A stretch of 13,750 nt of DNA, taken from JANXQE01 sp035651635 (GTDB lineage Bacteria > Verrucomicrobiota > Verrucomicrobiia > Limisphaerales > UBA8199). Below are positions 7,519-13,750 of this stretch, piece after piece. The stretch spans positions 1-13,750 of the forward strand of contig DASRFK010000281.1 of assembly GCA_035651635.1 (NCBI GenBank), read 5' to 3'. Below the pieces are notes generated by a model. It saw only the letters and a list, made by a program, of their open reading frames with translations, had not been told where the DNA came from and made no database searches. Both the position numbers and the translations under genes were made by a program. Each line of letters begins with the position of its first letter. Position 1 is the stretch's first letter.

Positions 7519-8823
7519 ATGAAAACTGCCGTTTGCTGTCTCGCACTAACAATATCGACCTCGCTGCCCCTTCCATCGGCTGCTGCAAAGGACCTCAAGG
7601 AGCTGAGCGTTCTCTACATTGGGTCTGAGCGCTCCGCTCAATTCATCCCCTTTCTTAAAGTCCATGTCGCCCGCGTGGAAGCAAAGAGCCGGCAGGACTT
7701 CCAGACCGACCAAGCCGCTTCTTTCGATGTCGTCCTGCTGGATTGGCCACAAACCGGCCGGCCGGAGGATTTTCCTCCTAAGGCCTCTCCCTTGGGAAAA
7801 AGAGAAGCCTGGACTAAACCCACCGTGCTGTTGGGAAGCGCGGGCCTAAACCTGGCGGTGGTATGGAAACTCAAAGGCGGCACCGGCTGCACCTGTATGG
7901 ATCCTCTGGCCTATGACCTGCGCTTGCATGAGATTTTCGAGCGTCCGTTCAAGATTGAGCGAAAGATGGTTTCCGTTCCGACCCCGGTCGATTTTCAGGC
8001 CGAGATCAAGAGCAAGGAAATCGAGGTGCTGCCTTTGGTCGACGATTACAAACAGCAATGGCGGGCCGGGTGGTGCAGTTATTCCTACGACTTTGCCCGA
8101 AACCCGGATCTGGAATTCTTCTGTGGCGGTGTCAATCACAAGACGCCGACCGCGGCGGGCTTGTGGCGCCAGGGCAATCTGTTGCACTTCGGCTTCGAAC
8201 AATCGCCCACCGAGATGAACGAATCAGGACAGCACCTGCTGCTGAACGCGATCGTTTACATCAGCCGATTCAGCGAAGACCGGCCGATTGCCGTCACTCC
8301 TTCTGTTTTTGCAGGCAAAGTGGCGCGTTCGCGCACCAGCTTCAGCCGGGCGTTGCGCAATCCCGAATACCAACTGGATTGGATCAAGCAGGACATTTCT
8401 CCGGAGCTGTGGTCCAAACTGGTGCCGCTGGGCCGCGAAAAAATGGCGGAGTGGGTCGATCATGATGGCCAGTTTCTGCATCCCGGAGCCAGCACCCAGC
8501 TGGAGTTGGACGAAGATCTGGTAGCGTTGGGAGTCCCGTTCGACAAACCGGAATTTTTCGAAAGAACTCTTCATGACCTTCGCGCTGGCGGCGCCGAGGC
8601 CGAGCGAGCCAAGCACTTGCTGCAGCGTTACGTTCCGATGGGTCCAAAGGCAGCCGATCCCGAAGAATGGTCCAATTGGTGGCGAGCGAACAAGCCGTAT
8701 GCTTTTGCCTCCGACTCAAGCGACTATTGCTGGTATATCGACCCGCTTGCCAAAAAACGGGGAACGCCTACAACTAACCTGCGCGGCCCCCGGCGCGCAG
8801 ATGTCCCTGCGAAGGGCGATTGA
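7519..8823 (+). CDS. Secreted protein of unknown function, possible ThuA/class I amidotransferase-like fold
   Basis: The product has 434 residues from ATG 7519. The frame is open upstream to 7294, but that part overlaps the DsbD-like domain of the previous gene, and the TAA-CT-ATG junction supports coupled translation from 7519. Residues 1 to about 22 form a signal peptide. Residues about 28-260 alternate strands and helices (LSVLYIGSE, FDVVLLDWP, NLLHFGFEQSP, LLLNAIVYISRF) in a way that recalls ThuA-like or glutamine-amidotransferase-like folds of planctomycete/verrucomicrobial secreted proteins. I see no catalytic Cys-His-Glu set I would defend. A C-x-C motif sits at 124-126 (GCTCMDPLAYD). 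The C-terminus has WWRANKPYAFASD and WYIDPLAKKRG, which I associate with exported proteins of these phyla. It is co-transcribed with the DsbD-alpha-like gene. Fold assignment is tentative; export is likely. Confidence 0.75.
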   Translation: MKTAVCCLALTISTSLPLPSAAAKDLKELSVLYIGSERSAQFIPFLKVHVARVEAKSRQDFQTDQAASFDVVLLDWPQTGRPEDFPPKASPLGKREAWTKPTVLLGSAGLNLAVVWKLKGGTGCTCMDPLAYDLRLHEIFERPFKIERKMVSVPTPVDFQAEIKSKEIEVLPLVDDYKQQWRAGWCSYSYDFARNPDLEFFCGGVNHKTPTAAGLWRQGNLLHFGFEQSPTEMNESGQHLLLNAIVYISRFSEDRPIAVTPSVFAGKVARSRTSFSRALRNPEYQLDWIKQDISPELWSKLVPLGREKMAEWVDHDGQFLHPGASTQLELDEDLVALGVPFDKPEFFERTLHDLRAGGAEAERAKHLLQRYVPMGPKAADPEEWSNWWRANKPYAFASDSSDYCWYIDPLAKKRGTPTTNLRGPRRADVPAKGD

Positions 8824-8851
8824 GTCTTGCGCCGACATTCTGCCGAGTGTG

Positions 8852-8880
8852 TGACATAGATAACGAGCAACGCTATGTCA
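8852..8880 (+). terminator. 8-bp-stem hairpin after the operon, possible terminator or operator
   Basis: TGACATAG and CTATGTCA are perfect inverted arms around a 13-nt loop, beginning 29 bp after the stop codon at 8823. The sequence GTAACCCTTTT follows, a weak T-run rather than a proper U-tract. TGACA recurs just downstream in a TTGACA (8890-8895) and in TGTGACAT (8969-8976). It could therefore equally be a regulatory site for the pseudopilin gene. The rest of the 182-bp gap (8824-9005) holds no gene. Confidence 0.4.
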
Positions 8881-8982
8881 GTAACCCTTTTGACAGTTTG
8901 AAACAGCGCTGTGGTCGAGTGGCTAAGGGAAACTTGCCACGCACATTTTTGTTCGGTCCCCGGGTTCCTGTGACATTTAATC

Positions 8983-8988
8983 AGGAGG
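8983..8988 (+). promoter_or_regulatory. Shine-Dalgarno-like sequence of the pseudopilin gene
   Basis: AGGAGG lies 17 nt before ATG 9006 and 14 nt before the in-frame GTG 9003, further away than usual. No in-frame start codon exists at the normal 6-10 nt spacing, so 9003 or 9006 remains the best start. Confidence 0.4.
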
Positions 8989-9005
8989 GCGGTCGAATCA
9001 GGGTG

Positions 9006-9788
9006 ATGTGGAAAACTTCCTTTGCGCCGCAAGACTGGCTGCGGCGTAGAGGATTCACGCTGCTGGAACTGTTGGTGGTTGTCGCGATAATCGGCATTTT
9101 GGCTGTTCTGCTCCTCCCTGCGCTCTCCAAGGCAAAAGCACAGGCGCAGTCCACCGTCTGCAAAAACCACATGCGCCAAATGGGTCAGGCTCTTCAAATG
9201 TATGTCCACGAAAACGGCAGCAAATACCCATACTACCTTGGTCCCGCTGGACCTTCCTACGGGGATGCGGTCGGCTTGGAGGGGAGGGCCGTTGGATTGG
9301 TGTATTGGTCATCAAAGCTGTTTCCGTATTACGCTGTGAATTGGACTAACTCTGGTTGGCACTGTCCGGGTTACAAGGGGATTACCACCGGCGAAATAAA
9401 GGGCGCAGCCGATAGGCTTGGCAGCTACGCCTATAATCTTGCTGGAGCGATGGCTGAGGACAAAGGTTACCCGAAACATTTCGGCCTAGGGCCTGTTCTC
9501 TATTGGCATGGTGACGCCTCTGTTTTCGAAGGTCAAGTGAAGGTCCCCGCTGAAATGCTTTCTGTAGGGGAATCGCGGTTCGGAGGCGCAGGCAACAAGG
9601 CTCTGGGGGGCCATGACAATATGCAATGCGGCTCTTTGCCGGAATTCGCGCTTCGCCATGGGAACAATTTCAACCAGCTTTTCTGCGACGGACATGTTCA
9701 GGCGATGAATCCTTGGATTCTTTTTAACCCGACGAACAGCGCGGTCATGTGGAATTATGATCACGAACCTCACCCAGAAATGTGGTAA
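9006..9788 (+). CDS. Prepilin-type protein with N-terminal cleavage/methylation motif and H-X9-DG tail
   Basis: The product has 260 residues from ATG 9006; GTG 9003 is the alternative start. The frame is open further upstream to 8820, but the prepilin signal fixes the start close to 9006. A short basic leader (RRRG, ending at G16) is followed by FTLLELLVVVAIIGILAVLLLP, where F17 is the predicted N-methylated residue and E21 is the +5 glutamate of class III signal peptides. The helix continues to about residue 45 (ALSKAKAQAQ). The C-terminal part contains RHGNNFNQLFCDGH: H218, nine residues, then D228-G229, the H-X9-DG signature of prepilin-processing-associated proteins in Verrucomicrobia and Planctomycetes. 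A prepilin peptidase should cut it and it would sit in the inner membrane or a pseudopilus. No other type II secretion or pilus gene is in the window, as is common for these expanded families. Confidence 0.9.
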   Translation: MWKTSFAPQDWLRRRGFTLLELLVVVAIIGILAVLLLPALSKAKAQAQSTVCKNHMRQMGQALQMYVHENGSKYPYYLGPAGPSYGDAVGLEGRAVGLVYWSSKLFPYYAVNWTNSGWHCPGYKGITTGEIKGAADRLGSYAYNLAGAMAEDKGYPKHFGLGPVLYWHGDASVFEGQVKVPAEMLSVGESRFGGAGNKALGGHDNMQCGSLPEFALRHGNNFNQLFCDGHVQAMNPWILFNPTNSAVMWNYDHEPHPEMW

Positions 9789-9872
9789 AATCTCGGAGTG
9801 GGTGATTTGCTCCGCAATCGGGATTGGCTCTGAGGCGCCAAGCGACAATAGGCCAAGTGTAGCCGACTGGAG

Positions 9873-12356
9873 CTATTTCAAAGACCGCTTCGCCTCACTG
9901 GTTTGAAGTGTGATTTCGTGTTCGCTGCCATCGGCCGAGAGCCTTGGGCCGCGGAGTCTTTTAAAGCCCGGGGCTTCAAACCAATAACACAATTTCTCGG
10001 CGGGAGCTGAATCCCATTCGAACCGGCCGTTTTCATCAGTGTGTGCACTCCATTCAAACGGCGATTCAACCTGGTTTTGAAAATCGTAATCCGTGCGCAC
10101 CACGGCATTCGCAATCGGGTTGCCGGCTTCATCCACTACTTGGCCGCGAAGCGTTTTCCCTTGGGACAGACAGAAGTTTGCAACGTTAGTTGCCTCGACC
10201 AAATTTACTGTAGCGGTTCGCGACATAAAGCCTTTGGCCTGAATCGACAATTCCGCATGTAGCGAAGATGGTTTCGCTCGAGCGATGGACTTGTCCACCT
10301 CGTCCTGCATTTGTTTGAGGGCTCTATCGAGCGAGGATACCTTTGCGTCCAATTCCTGGAGTAAGCGTCGGGCTTGAACATCGACCTTTTCTTTGAGCTC
10401 TGCTAGAGCAGCGCCGGCTTCTTGAGATTCGATGCCTTGGAGCCCGCCTGACTTATTGAGCGAGACCAATTCTTGCTCATGAACAGCCAATTGCTCAAGC
10501 AGCGACTTTATCGTTGGGTCCTGCACATCAGTGGATTGAAGAGCTTCAGCCAATTCCTCCGGGGTCATCTTTTGCAGGCGCTCAAGGAGTGCCCGCTCAC
10601 GGCCCAACTCTGCCATTCCCTGGGCGCGCATATTCTCGATGCGCTGTAACGTCTCGGGTGTTAGCGGCGTCGGCTCACTTTTAGGGCGAATTCCCTGCAC
10701 GATCACCCCTCCGAATTCATTGGTCCTGAGCGGGGGTAGTTCAGAAAGCATTCCCGGACCGGTCTCCCCCAGCACGCCGATTAGCGCGAAATAACCCTGC
10801 TCGTCCGTCTTTGCCGAAATCCTTCCGTGGTCATTTCCCCCTAACGTTTTGATAATGGCGTCGGTAACGGGTTGGCCCTGCGTGTCGGTAACCCGCCCCG
10901 TGATTGCAAAGCCACGGCCGATCACAAGCACCAGGTTTTTTAAATCCACTCGGGCCACCGGCACCACTGGGAAGGTCGTGACGTAACCGGGCTTTTGCAG
11001 AATGAACCGGATTTCGTTCGTGTAATCCTTGGGAATGTAGCTGCAGCTCCAGCTTCCATCTTCGCGGTTGGTGATCGGACAGGTCTGGAAGTCGACGTTT
11101 TCGATTTGCCCTTCTTTGTTCCCCGGGTTTTGCACCAAGATTTTCACCTCTGCGACGGGAAGACCCTGTTCAGTCACCACCGTGCCTCCGACCGTGATCG
11201 CGGAGTCCAATCTGATAGTGTAATCGACTGGAACCGGTGCGCGGAATCCTACGACTTTTGGAACATGGCCCTCTGCCGTCACAAACACATTTGGACCGCT
11301 GTTCTTTGAAGGATCGTCCGGCTCCAGAACGGCGGCATCACCTTTGTTGTCCGTTAGTGTATCGTGACTTTCCCCCTCCCCACCCGCTCCAAAGAAAGCA
11401 AAATGTATCTGGGCGTTTGCCAAACCCAGACCAGTCTCAGCGTCCAATACATGGAAGAACGTTTTTACGACTTTTGGGGGCAATGGCGCAGGGGCATTGA
11501 ACGCATTGGGCTCGCGCCGCGGTCGGGTTGCACTTTCGGTAGGATTGCCACCTACGCTGTTTGGGGTTTGGGACATCAGTTCGGGAGCCGAGCCGCTACG
11601 CGAACGATAAAAATGCATAGCAGAGACAGCAATAAACAGGAGCACCACGGCCCCCGCTGCCTGCTGCAACATCGACATTCGTCGCAACACCGCCAACAAG
11701 CCGCCCATAACTCCCACTCCTGCCACCTCCGGCAATCGCATTGCGGCCAGCCTGGAGATCAATTGGCTTGGGGCAGCCTCGACCGAACGTTCGGTCAACA
11801 TCGCGCCCAGGACCGTGACCGTGCAGGCCAAACCACCAACTCGGAGTTGCGCCCGCAGCCTGTCCACCGCACGGCTCACTCGCATTTTGGCTGCGTCCTC
11901 GCTTATCCCCAACGCTATGCCGAGATCGCGCATCGTTTTCCGGCCAAAGAAACGAAGCAAGAGTGCCTGACGGTCATCCTCTTTGAGTTGGTCAAGCGCT
12001 TCGTCCAAGTGTGGCGAGACGTCTTCCCAAGCAGGATTTTCAGGGGTGGCGGGTTCCATAATAGTGGCCTGCTGTTCGCGGGTTCGCCGGCGGTTCTCGG
12101 ACCGCCAGGCGTCAATTGTGATATTGATGGTGGTCCGATGGAGCCAAGCCACCAATTGGCCGTGGTTCGCAACATTGGGTGGCGATTTGGCGAGCCTGAT
12201 AAAGACGATTTGCGTGATATCTTCCGCCAACGCGGCATTGGCCAGACGCCGTTTGGCCACCGAATAAACCAGACTGGCATATCGGCGCACCAATTCTGCA
12301 AACGCCTCCTCCGAACGTTCCTTCCTGAATGCCAATAGCAGCTCGGTTTCTTTCAT
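9873..12356 (-). CDS. ECF-like sigma-70 factor fused to a membrane segment, carboxypeptidase-regulatory-like repeats and a coiled coil
   Basis: The product has 827 residues from ATG 12356. The frame is open 41 codons further upstream, but the family N-terminus (ETELLLAFRKERSEEAFAEL) begins exactly at this Met. Region 2 spans about 10-92 (AEDITQIVFIRLAKS, WLHRTTINITIDAWR) and region 4 spans about 118-170 (TMRDLGIALGISEDAAKMRV). A membrane helix lies at about 232-248, followed by a Pro/Ser/Asn-rich linker. Beta-sandwich repeats start near 296, 386, 485 and 736. Between about 565 and 695 lies a charged helical stretch rich in Leu, Glu, Gln and Lys, predicted to be a coiled coil and interrupting the third repeat. 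The last repeat (VVDEAGNPIANAVV ... DGSEHEITL) closely matches one in the minus-strand gene at 1-2255. No anti-sigma gene is adjacent. It is convergent with the pseudopilin gene and divergent from the secreted protein at 12635. Topology is inferred. Confidence 0.9.
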   Translation of the reverse strand: MKETELLLAFRKERSEEAFAELVRRYASLVYSVAKRRLANAALAEDITQIVFIRLAKSPPNVANHGQLVAWLHRTTINITIDAWRSENRRRTREQQATIMEPATPENPAWEDVSPHLDEALDQLKEDDRQALLLRFFGRKTMRDLGIALGISEDAAKMRVSRAVDRLRAQLRVGGLACTVTVLGAMLTERSVEAAPSQLISRLAAMRLPEVAGVGVMGGLLAVLRRMSMLQQAAGAVVLLFIAVSAMHFYRSRSGSAPELMSQTPNSVGGNPTESATRPRREPNAFNAPAPLPPKVVKTFFHVLDAETGLGLANAQIHFAFFGAGGEGESHDTLTDNKGDAAVLEPDDPSKNSGPNVFVTAEGHVPKVVGFRAPVPVDYTIRLDSAITVGGTVVTEQGLPVAEVKILVQNPGNKEGQIENVDFQTCPITNREDGSWSCSYIPKDYTNEIRFILQKPGYVTTFPVVPVARVDLKNLVLVIGRGFAITGRVTDTQGQPVTDAIIKTLGGNDHGRISAKTDEQGYFALIGVLGETGPGMLSELPPLRTNEFGGVIVQGIRPKSEPTPLTPETLQRIENMRAQGMAELGRERALLERLQKMTPEELAEALQSTDVQDPTIKSLLEQLAVHEQELVSLNKSGGLQGIESQEAGAALAELKEKVDVQARRLLQELDAKVSSLDRALKQMQDEVDKSIARAKPSSLHAELSIQAKGFMSRTATVNLVEATNVANFCLSQGKTLRGQVVDEAGNPIANAVVRTDYDFQNQVESPFEWSAHTDENGRFEWDSAPAEKLCYWFEAPGFKRLRGPRLSADGSEHEITLQTSEAKRSLK

Positions 12357-12634
12357 CTTTATGAAGTAAACGTCACTGACTGCGAAAGGTAACAGACTGC
12401 ACTGTGAATGAGGCGCAAAAACGGCAACCGTCAAGATTGCGGAAGTAACCCTCCACCCCGTTAAATTACATGCAAGCACCGCCGCGCGGCCATTACCAAG
12501 TAACGGTTTGAAAATTCCCGGCTGAATTGTGACGCGGTTTCATTGCCTAATTTCATCGCGACCTCTTCATTTGACCCTACAAGGGCGCGCAAAGAGTCCG
12601 CTGAACGCTTCTGCAACCTACTGGTCAAATTGGT
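12357..12634. other. Divergent intergenic region between the second sigma fusion and the secreted-protein gene
   Basis: These 278 bp should carry the promoters of both flanking genes. I see no convincing -35/-10 pair, operator palindrome or small gene. TTGACG on the minus strand (complement of 12429-12434) and TTGACC on the plus strand (12569-12574) resemble -35 elements, but neither has an acceptable -10 at 16-18 bp. Confidence 0.4.
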
Positions 12635-13510
12635 ATGAGAAAAGTCCCTCAAAATTGGAACCTGCTCGCTGCCATTTACTTGCTTGCGGGCACTGCCTCC
12701 TCTTTGGCGGGTTACGTGATCGATTCCCATGTCGAGACTTCTGGAGGGACCAACCATTTTTCCTGGAGTGTTTACAACGAAGACCAGTCTTGGGGACTGG
12801 ATGGCTTTGCGATTGAGGTCCCTGTTCAGACTCGGGTTCTGGCGCACACGGTACCAGCGCCTCACTCAAATCCAGATCAAAACGCGTATTGGGTAATGGA
12901 AGAACGATATGAACCTTGCGTGGATCCGCATGATGGTAAGGTGTCCATCCCGGCGCCAAGTCCGGGAATGAAGTTGCTCTGGTGGTGGGGAATGGAATCT
13001 CCTAGTGCCTACCCGCCAGGGACGACGGTAACCTTCTCGATAGATGTCGATGCTTCAATTGGGTATGGGCTCGTGCGGGCGTCGGGTGCCACATACACAC
13101 CACAAAACAATCCGCACTATTATGTTGGCTGGCATGGACAGGTGCTTGGACCCAGTGCCGGCCCGGCCGATGCCCTTCCCTCAACCTCGGGCAGAAATGA
13201 GGTAAAAGGCATTTCTCCCGCTCTTCGAACCGTGCTTGCGACCAACAGCGAGAGCGCCGGCGAAAAAGCTTCCGCAGCCATCCTGCTGCCGGCAGCGTCG
13301 ATTCTCATGCATGCGGGCGTGACGATTGAAGGGGAAGTTGGGCGCCAGTACGAGATTCAATACAATACGGATCTCAACGATCCGAATGGTTGGCACGATG
13401 TAGCAAACGTGCTTCTAACCACGCCCAAGCAGGTTTGGTATGACCCGGAACCTGCATCCAAGCCGCAGCGTTACTATCGCATCGTGCCGGGACCAATTAA
13501 CGTGCCCTGA
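12635..13510 (+). CDS. Secreted protein of unknown function with a verrucomicrobial C-terminal beta-domain
   Basis: The product has 291 residues. Residues 1 to about 26 are a signal peptide: a basic start, a hydrophobic core LLAAIYLLAGTA, and a likely cleavage after SSLAG. Residues about 27-160 are a beta-rich region I do not recognise (FSWSVYNED, GTTVTFSIDVDA). A low-complexity Ser/Ala/Pro linker runs from about 165 to 215. Residues about 217-285 (VTIEGEVGRQYEIQYNTDL, NGWHDV, QRYYRIV) match a short C-terminal module frequent in exported Verrucomicrobia proteins: a strand, G-xx-Y-xIxxxxDL, a W, and a final (R)YYR. It may act as an attachment or sorting domain. No Shine-Dalgarno sequence is visible. 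It is divergent from the sigma-fusion gene, so it could be one of that regulator's targets, but nothing in the sequence shows this. Confidence 0.8.
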   Translation: MRKVPQNWNLLAAIYLLAGTASSLAGYVIDSHVETSGGTNHFSWSVYNEDQSWGLDGFAIEVPVQTRVLAHTVPAPHSNPDQNAYWVMEERYEPCVDPHDGKVSIPAPSPGMKLLWWWGMESPSAYPPGTTVTFSIDVDASIGYGLVRASGATYTPQNNPHYYVGWHGQVLGPSAGPADALPSTSGRNEVKGISPALRTVLATNSESAGEKASAAILLPAASILMHAGVTIEGEVGRQYEIQYNTDLNDPNGWHDVANVLLTTPKQVWYDPEPASKPQRYYRIVPGPINVP

Positions 13511-13750
13511 AGTCTGTCCCAAGAATGGCTCAGCCTCGCATCTGTGCCAAAATTAGGCCACGCTGAGCCAATGAGCACATCGGCGGCCGAATCATCGAGA
13601 GGGGAAGGTTGTAGCGCTGCAGATTGCGGGGTGAGCGTGGATCGGCAACGTTGGCTCGGACACGGGTGGGTGACGCACCGTGGAGGCCGAAGTAAAGCGA
13701 CTTGATCGGCGTTGAGGATTTTGCAAAAGCTCCCCGATTCAATTTCGAGA
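13511..13750. other. Right-end region without a supported gene
   Basis: On the minus strand a frame is open from the window edge down to a stop at 13530-13532. A TTG at 13742 would give 70 residues (containing LYFGLHGASPTRVRA), but I recognise no family. A second minus frame over the same bases is also open, and neither has a ribosome binding site. This could be the tail of a gene entering from the right or a non-coding repeat region; I cannot decide. Confidence 0.25.
13526..13570 (+). terminator. Strong inverted repeat downstream of the secreted-protein gene
   Basis: TGGCTCAGC (13526-13534) pairs perfectly with GCTGAGCCA (13562-13570). Inside it, GTGCC-AAAATTA-GGCCAC adds further pairs with one bulged base, so the whole can form a long hairpin with one asymmetric bulge on the 5' side. 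It starts 16 bp after the stop codon at 13510, a typical terminator position, but no T-tract follows. It may be a processing hairpin or part of a repeat. Confidence 0.45.

Noticed and set aside
8904..8967. tRNA-like sequence (GGTCGAGTGGCTAAGG resembling a D-arm, then a GGGTTC)
   Set aside because: No acceptor stem or anticodon stem pairs around it and the T-arm does not close; it is probably a chance resemblance.
8820..9005. 62-residue extension of the pseudopilin frame upstream
   Set aside because: A class III prepilin leader is short, and the extension overlaps the end of the previous gene and the hairpin.
9794..9826. Two tiny hairpins (CGGAG-N11-CTCCG and CAATC-GG-GATTG) in the convergent gap
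   Set aside because: The stems are only 5 bp, with no T-tract on either strand; too weak to call a bidirectional terminator.
11364..12338. Long plus-strand open frame (324 codons) opposite the second sigma fusion
   Set aside because: It lies entirely antisense to the well-supported sigma and membrane regions, has no recognisable domain and is rich in Arg, His, Gln and Cys, as expected of a GC-rich shadow frame.
12357..12479. 41-residue N-terminal extension of the second sigma fusion
   Set aside because: The conserved sigma N-terminus begins at the Met encoded at 12356; the extension lies in the divergent promoter region and is not seen in the paralogue.

Overview
The window looks like chromosomal DNA from a Verrucomicrobiota bacterium, probably a Pedosphaera/Limisphaera-type lineage. 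This is inferred from gene content, not from a marker gene. The pointers are two sigma-70-family proteins fused to long C-terminal carboxypeptidase-regulatory-like (CarboxypepD_reg-like) beta-sandwich repeats, a BlaI/M56 pair whose sensor part is made of the same kind of domain, a pseudopilin-like protein with an H-X9-DG tail, and a secreted protein with a C-terminal beta-domain common in this phylum. No mobile element, CRISPR array, rRNA or convincing tRNA was seen.

Layout. The left edge to 2255 (minus) is the first sigma-TM-beta-domain fusion, cut off at its C-terminus by the window edge. It is divergent from a two-gene operon at 2436-5305 (plus): a BlaI/MecI-type winged-helix repressor overlapping by 4 bp a BlaR1-like M56 membrane metallopeptidase. 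Two nearly identical palindromes (TGTGAA-N3-TTCACA), 43 bp apart, precede the repressor and are the best regulatory signal in the window. After a 273-bp gap comes a second plus-strand operon, 5579-8823: a membrane-anchored protein ending in a DsbD-alpha-like domain with a C-x4-C pair, then, 2 bp later, a secreted protein of unknown function. A hairpin and an intergenic region separate this from a pseudopilin-like gene (9006-9788). Convergent to it is the second complete sigma-TM-beta-domain fusion (9873-12356, minus), which has a coiled coil inserted into one beta domain. Divergent from that is a small secreted protein (12635-13510). The right end (13511-13750) holds a strong inverted repeat and no gene I can support.

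How it may work together (inference). Three envelope-spanning regulators, two sigma factors and one M56 protease/BlaI switch, share one extracytoplasmic domain type, with the motif V-V-D-E-A-G-x-P-I recurring in all three. The rest of the window encodes membrane-anchored or exported proteins, which are plausible targets. The window therefore reads as a cell-envelope sensing and secretion neighbourhood. The signals sensed and the regulon are unknown.
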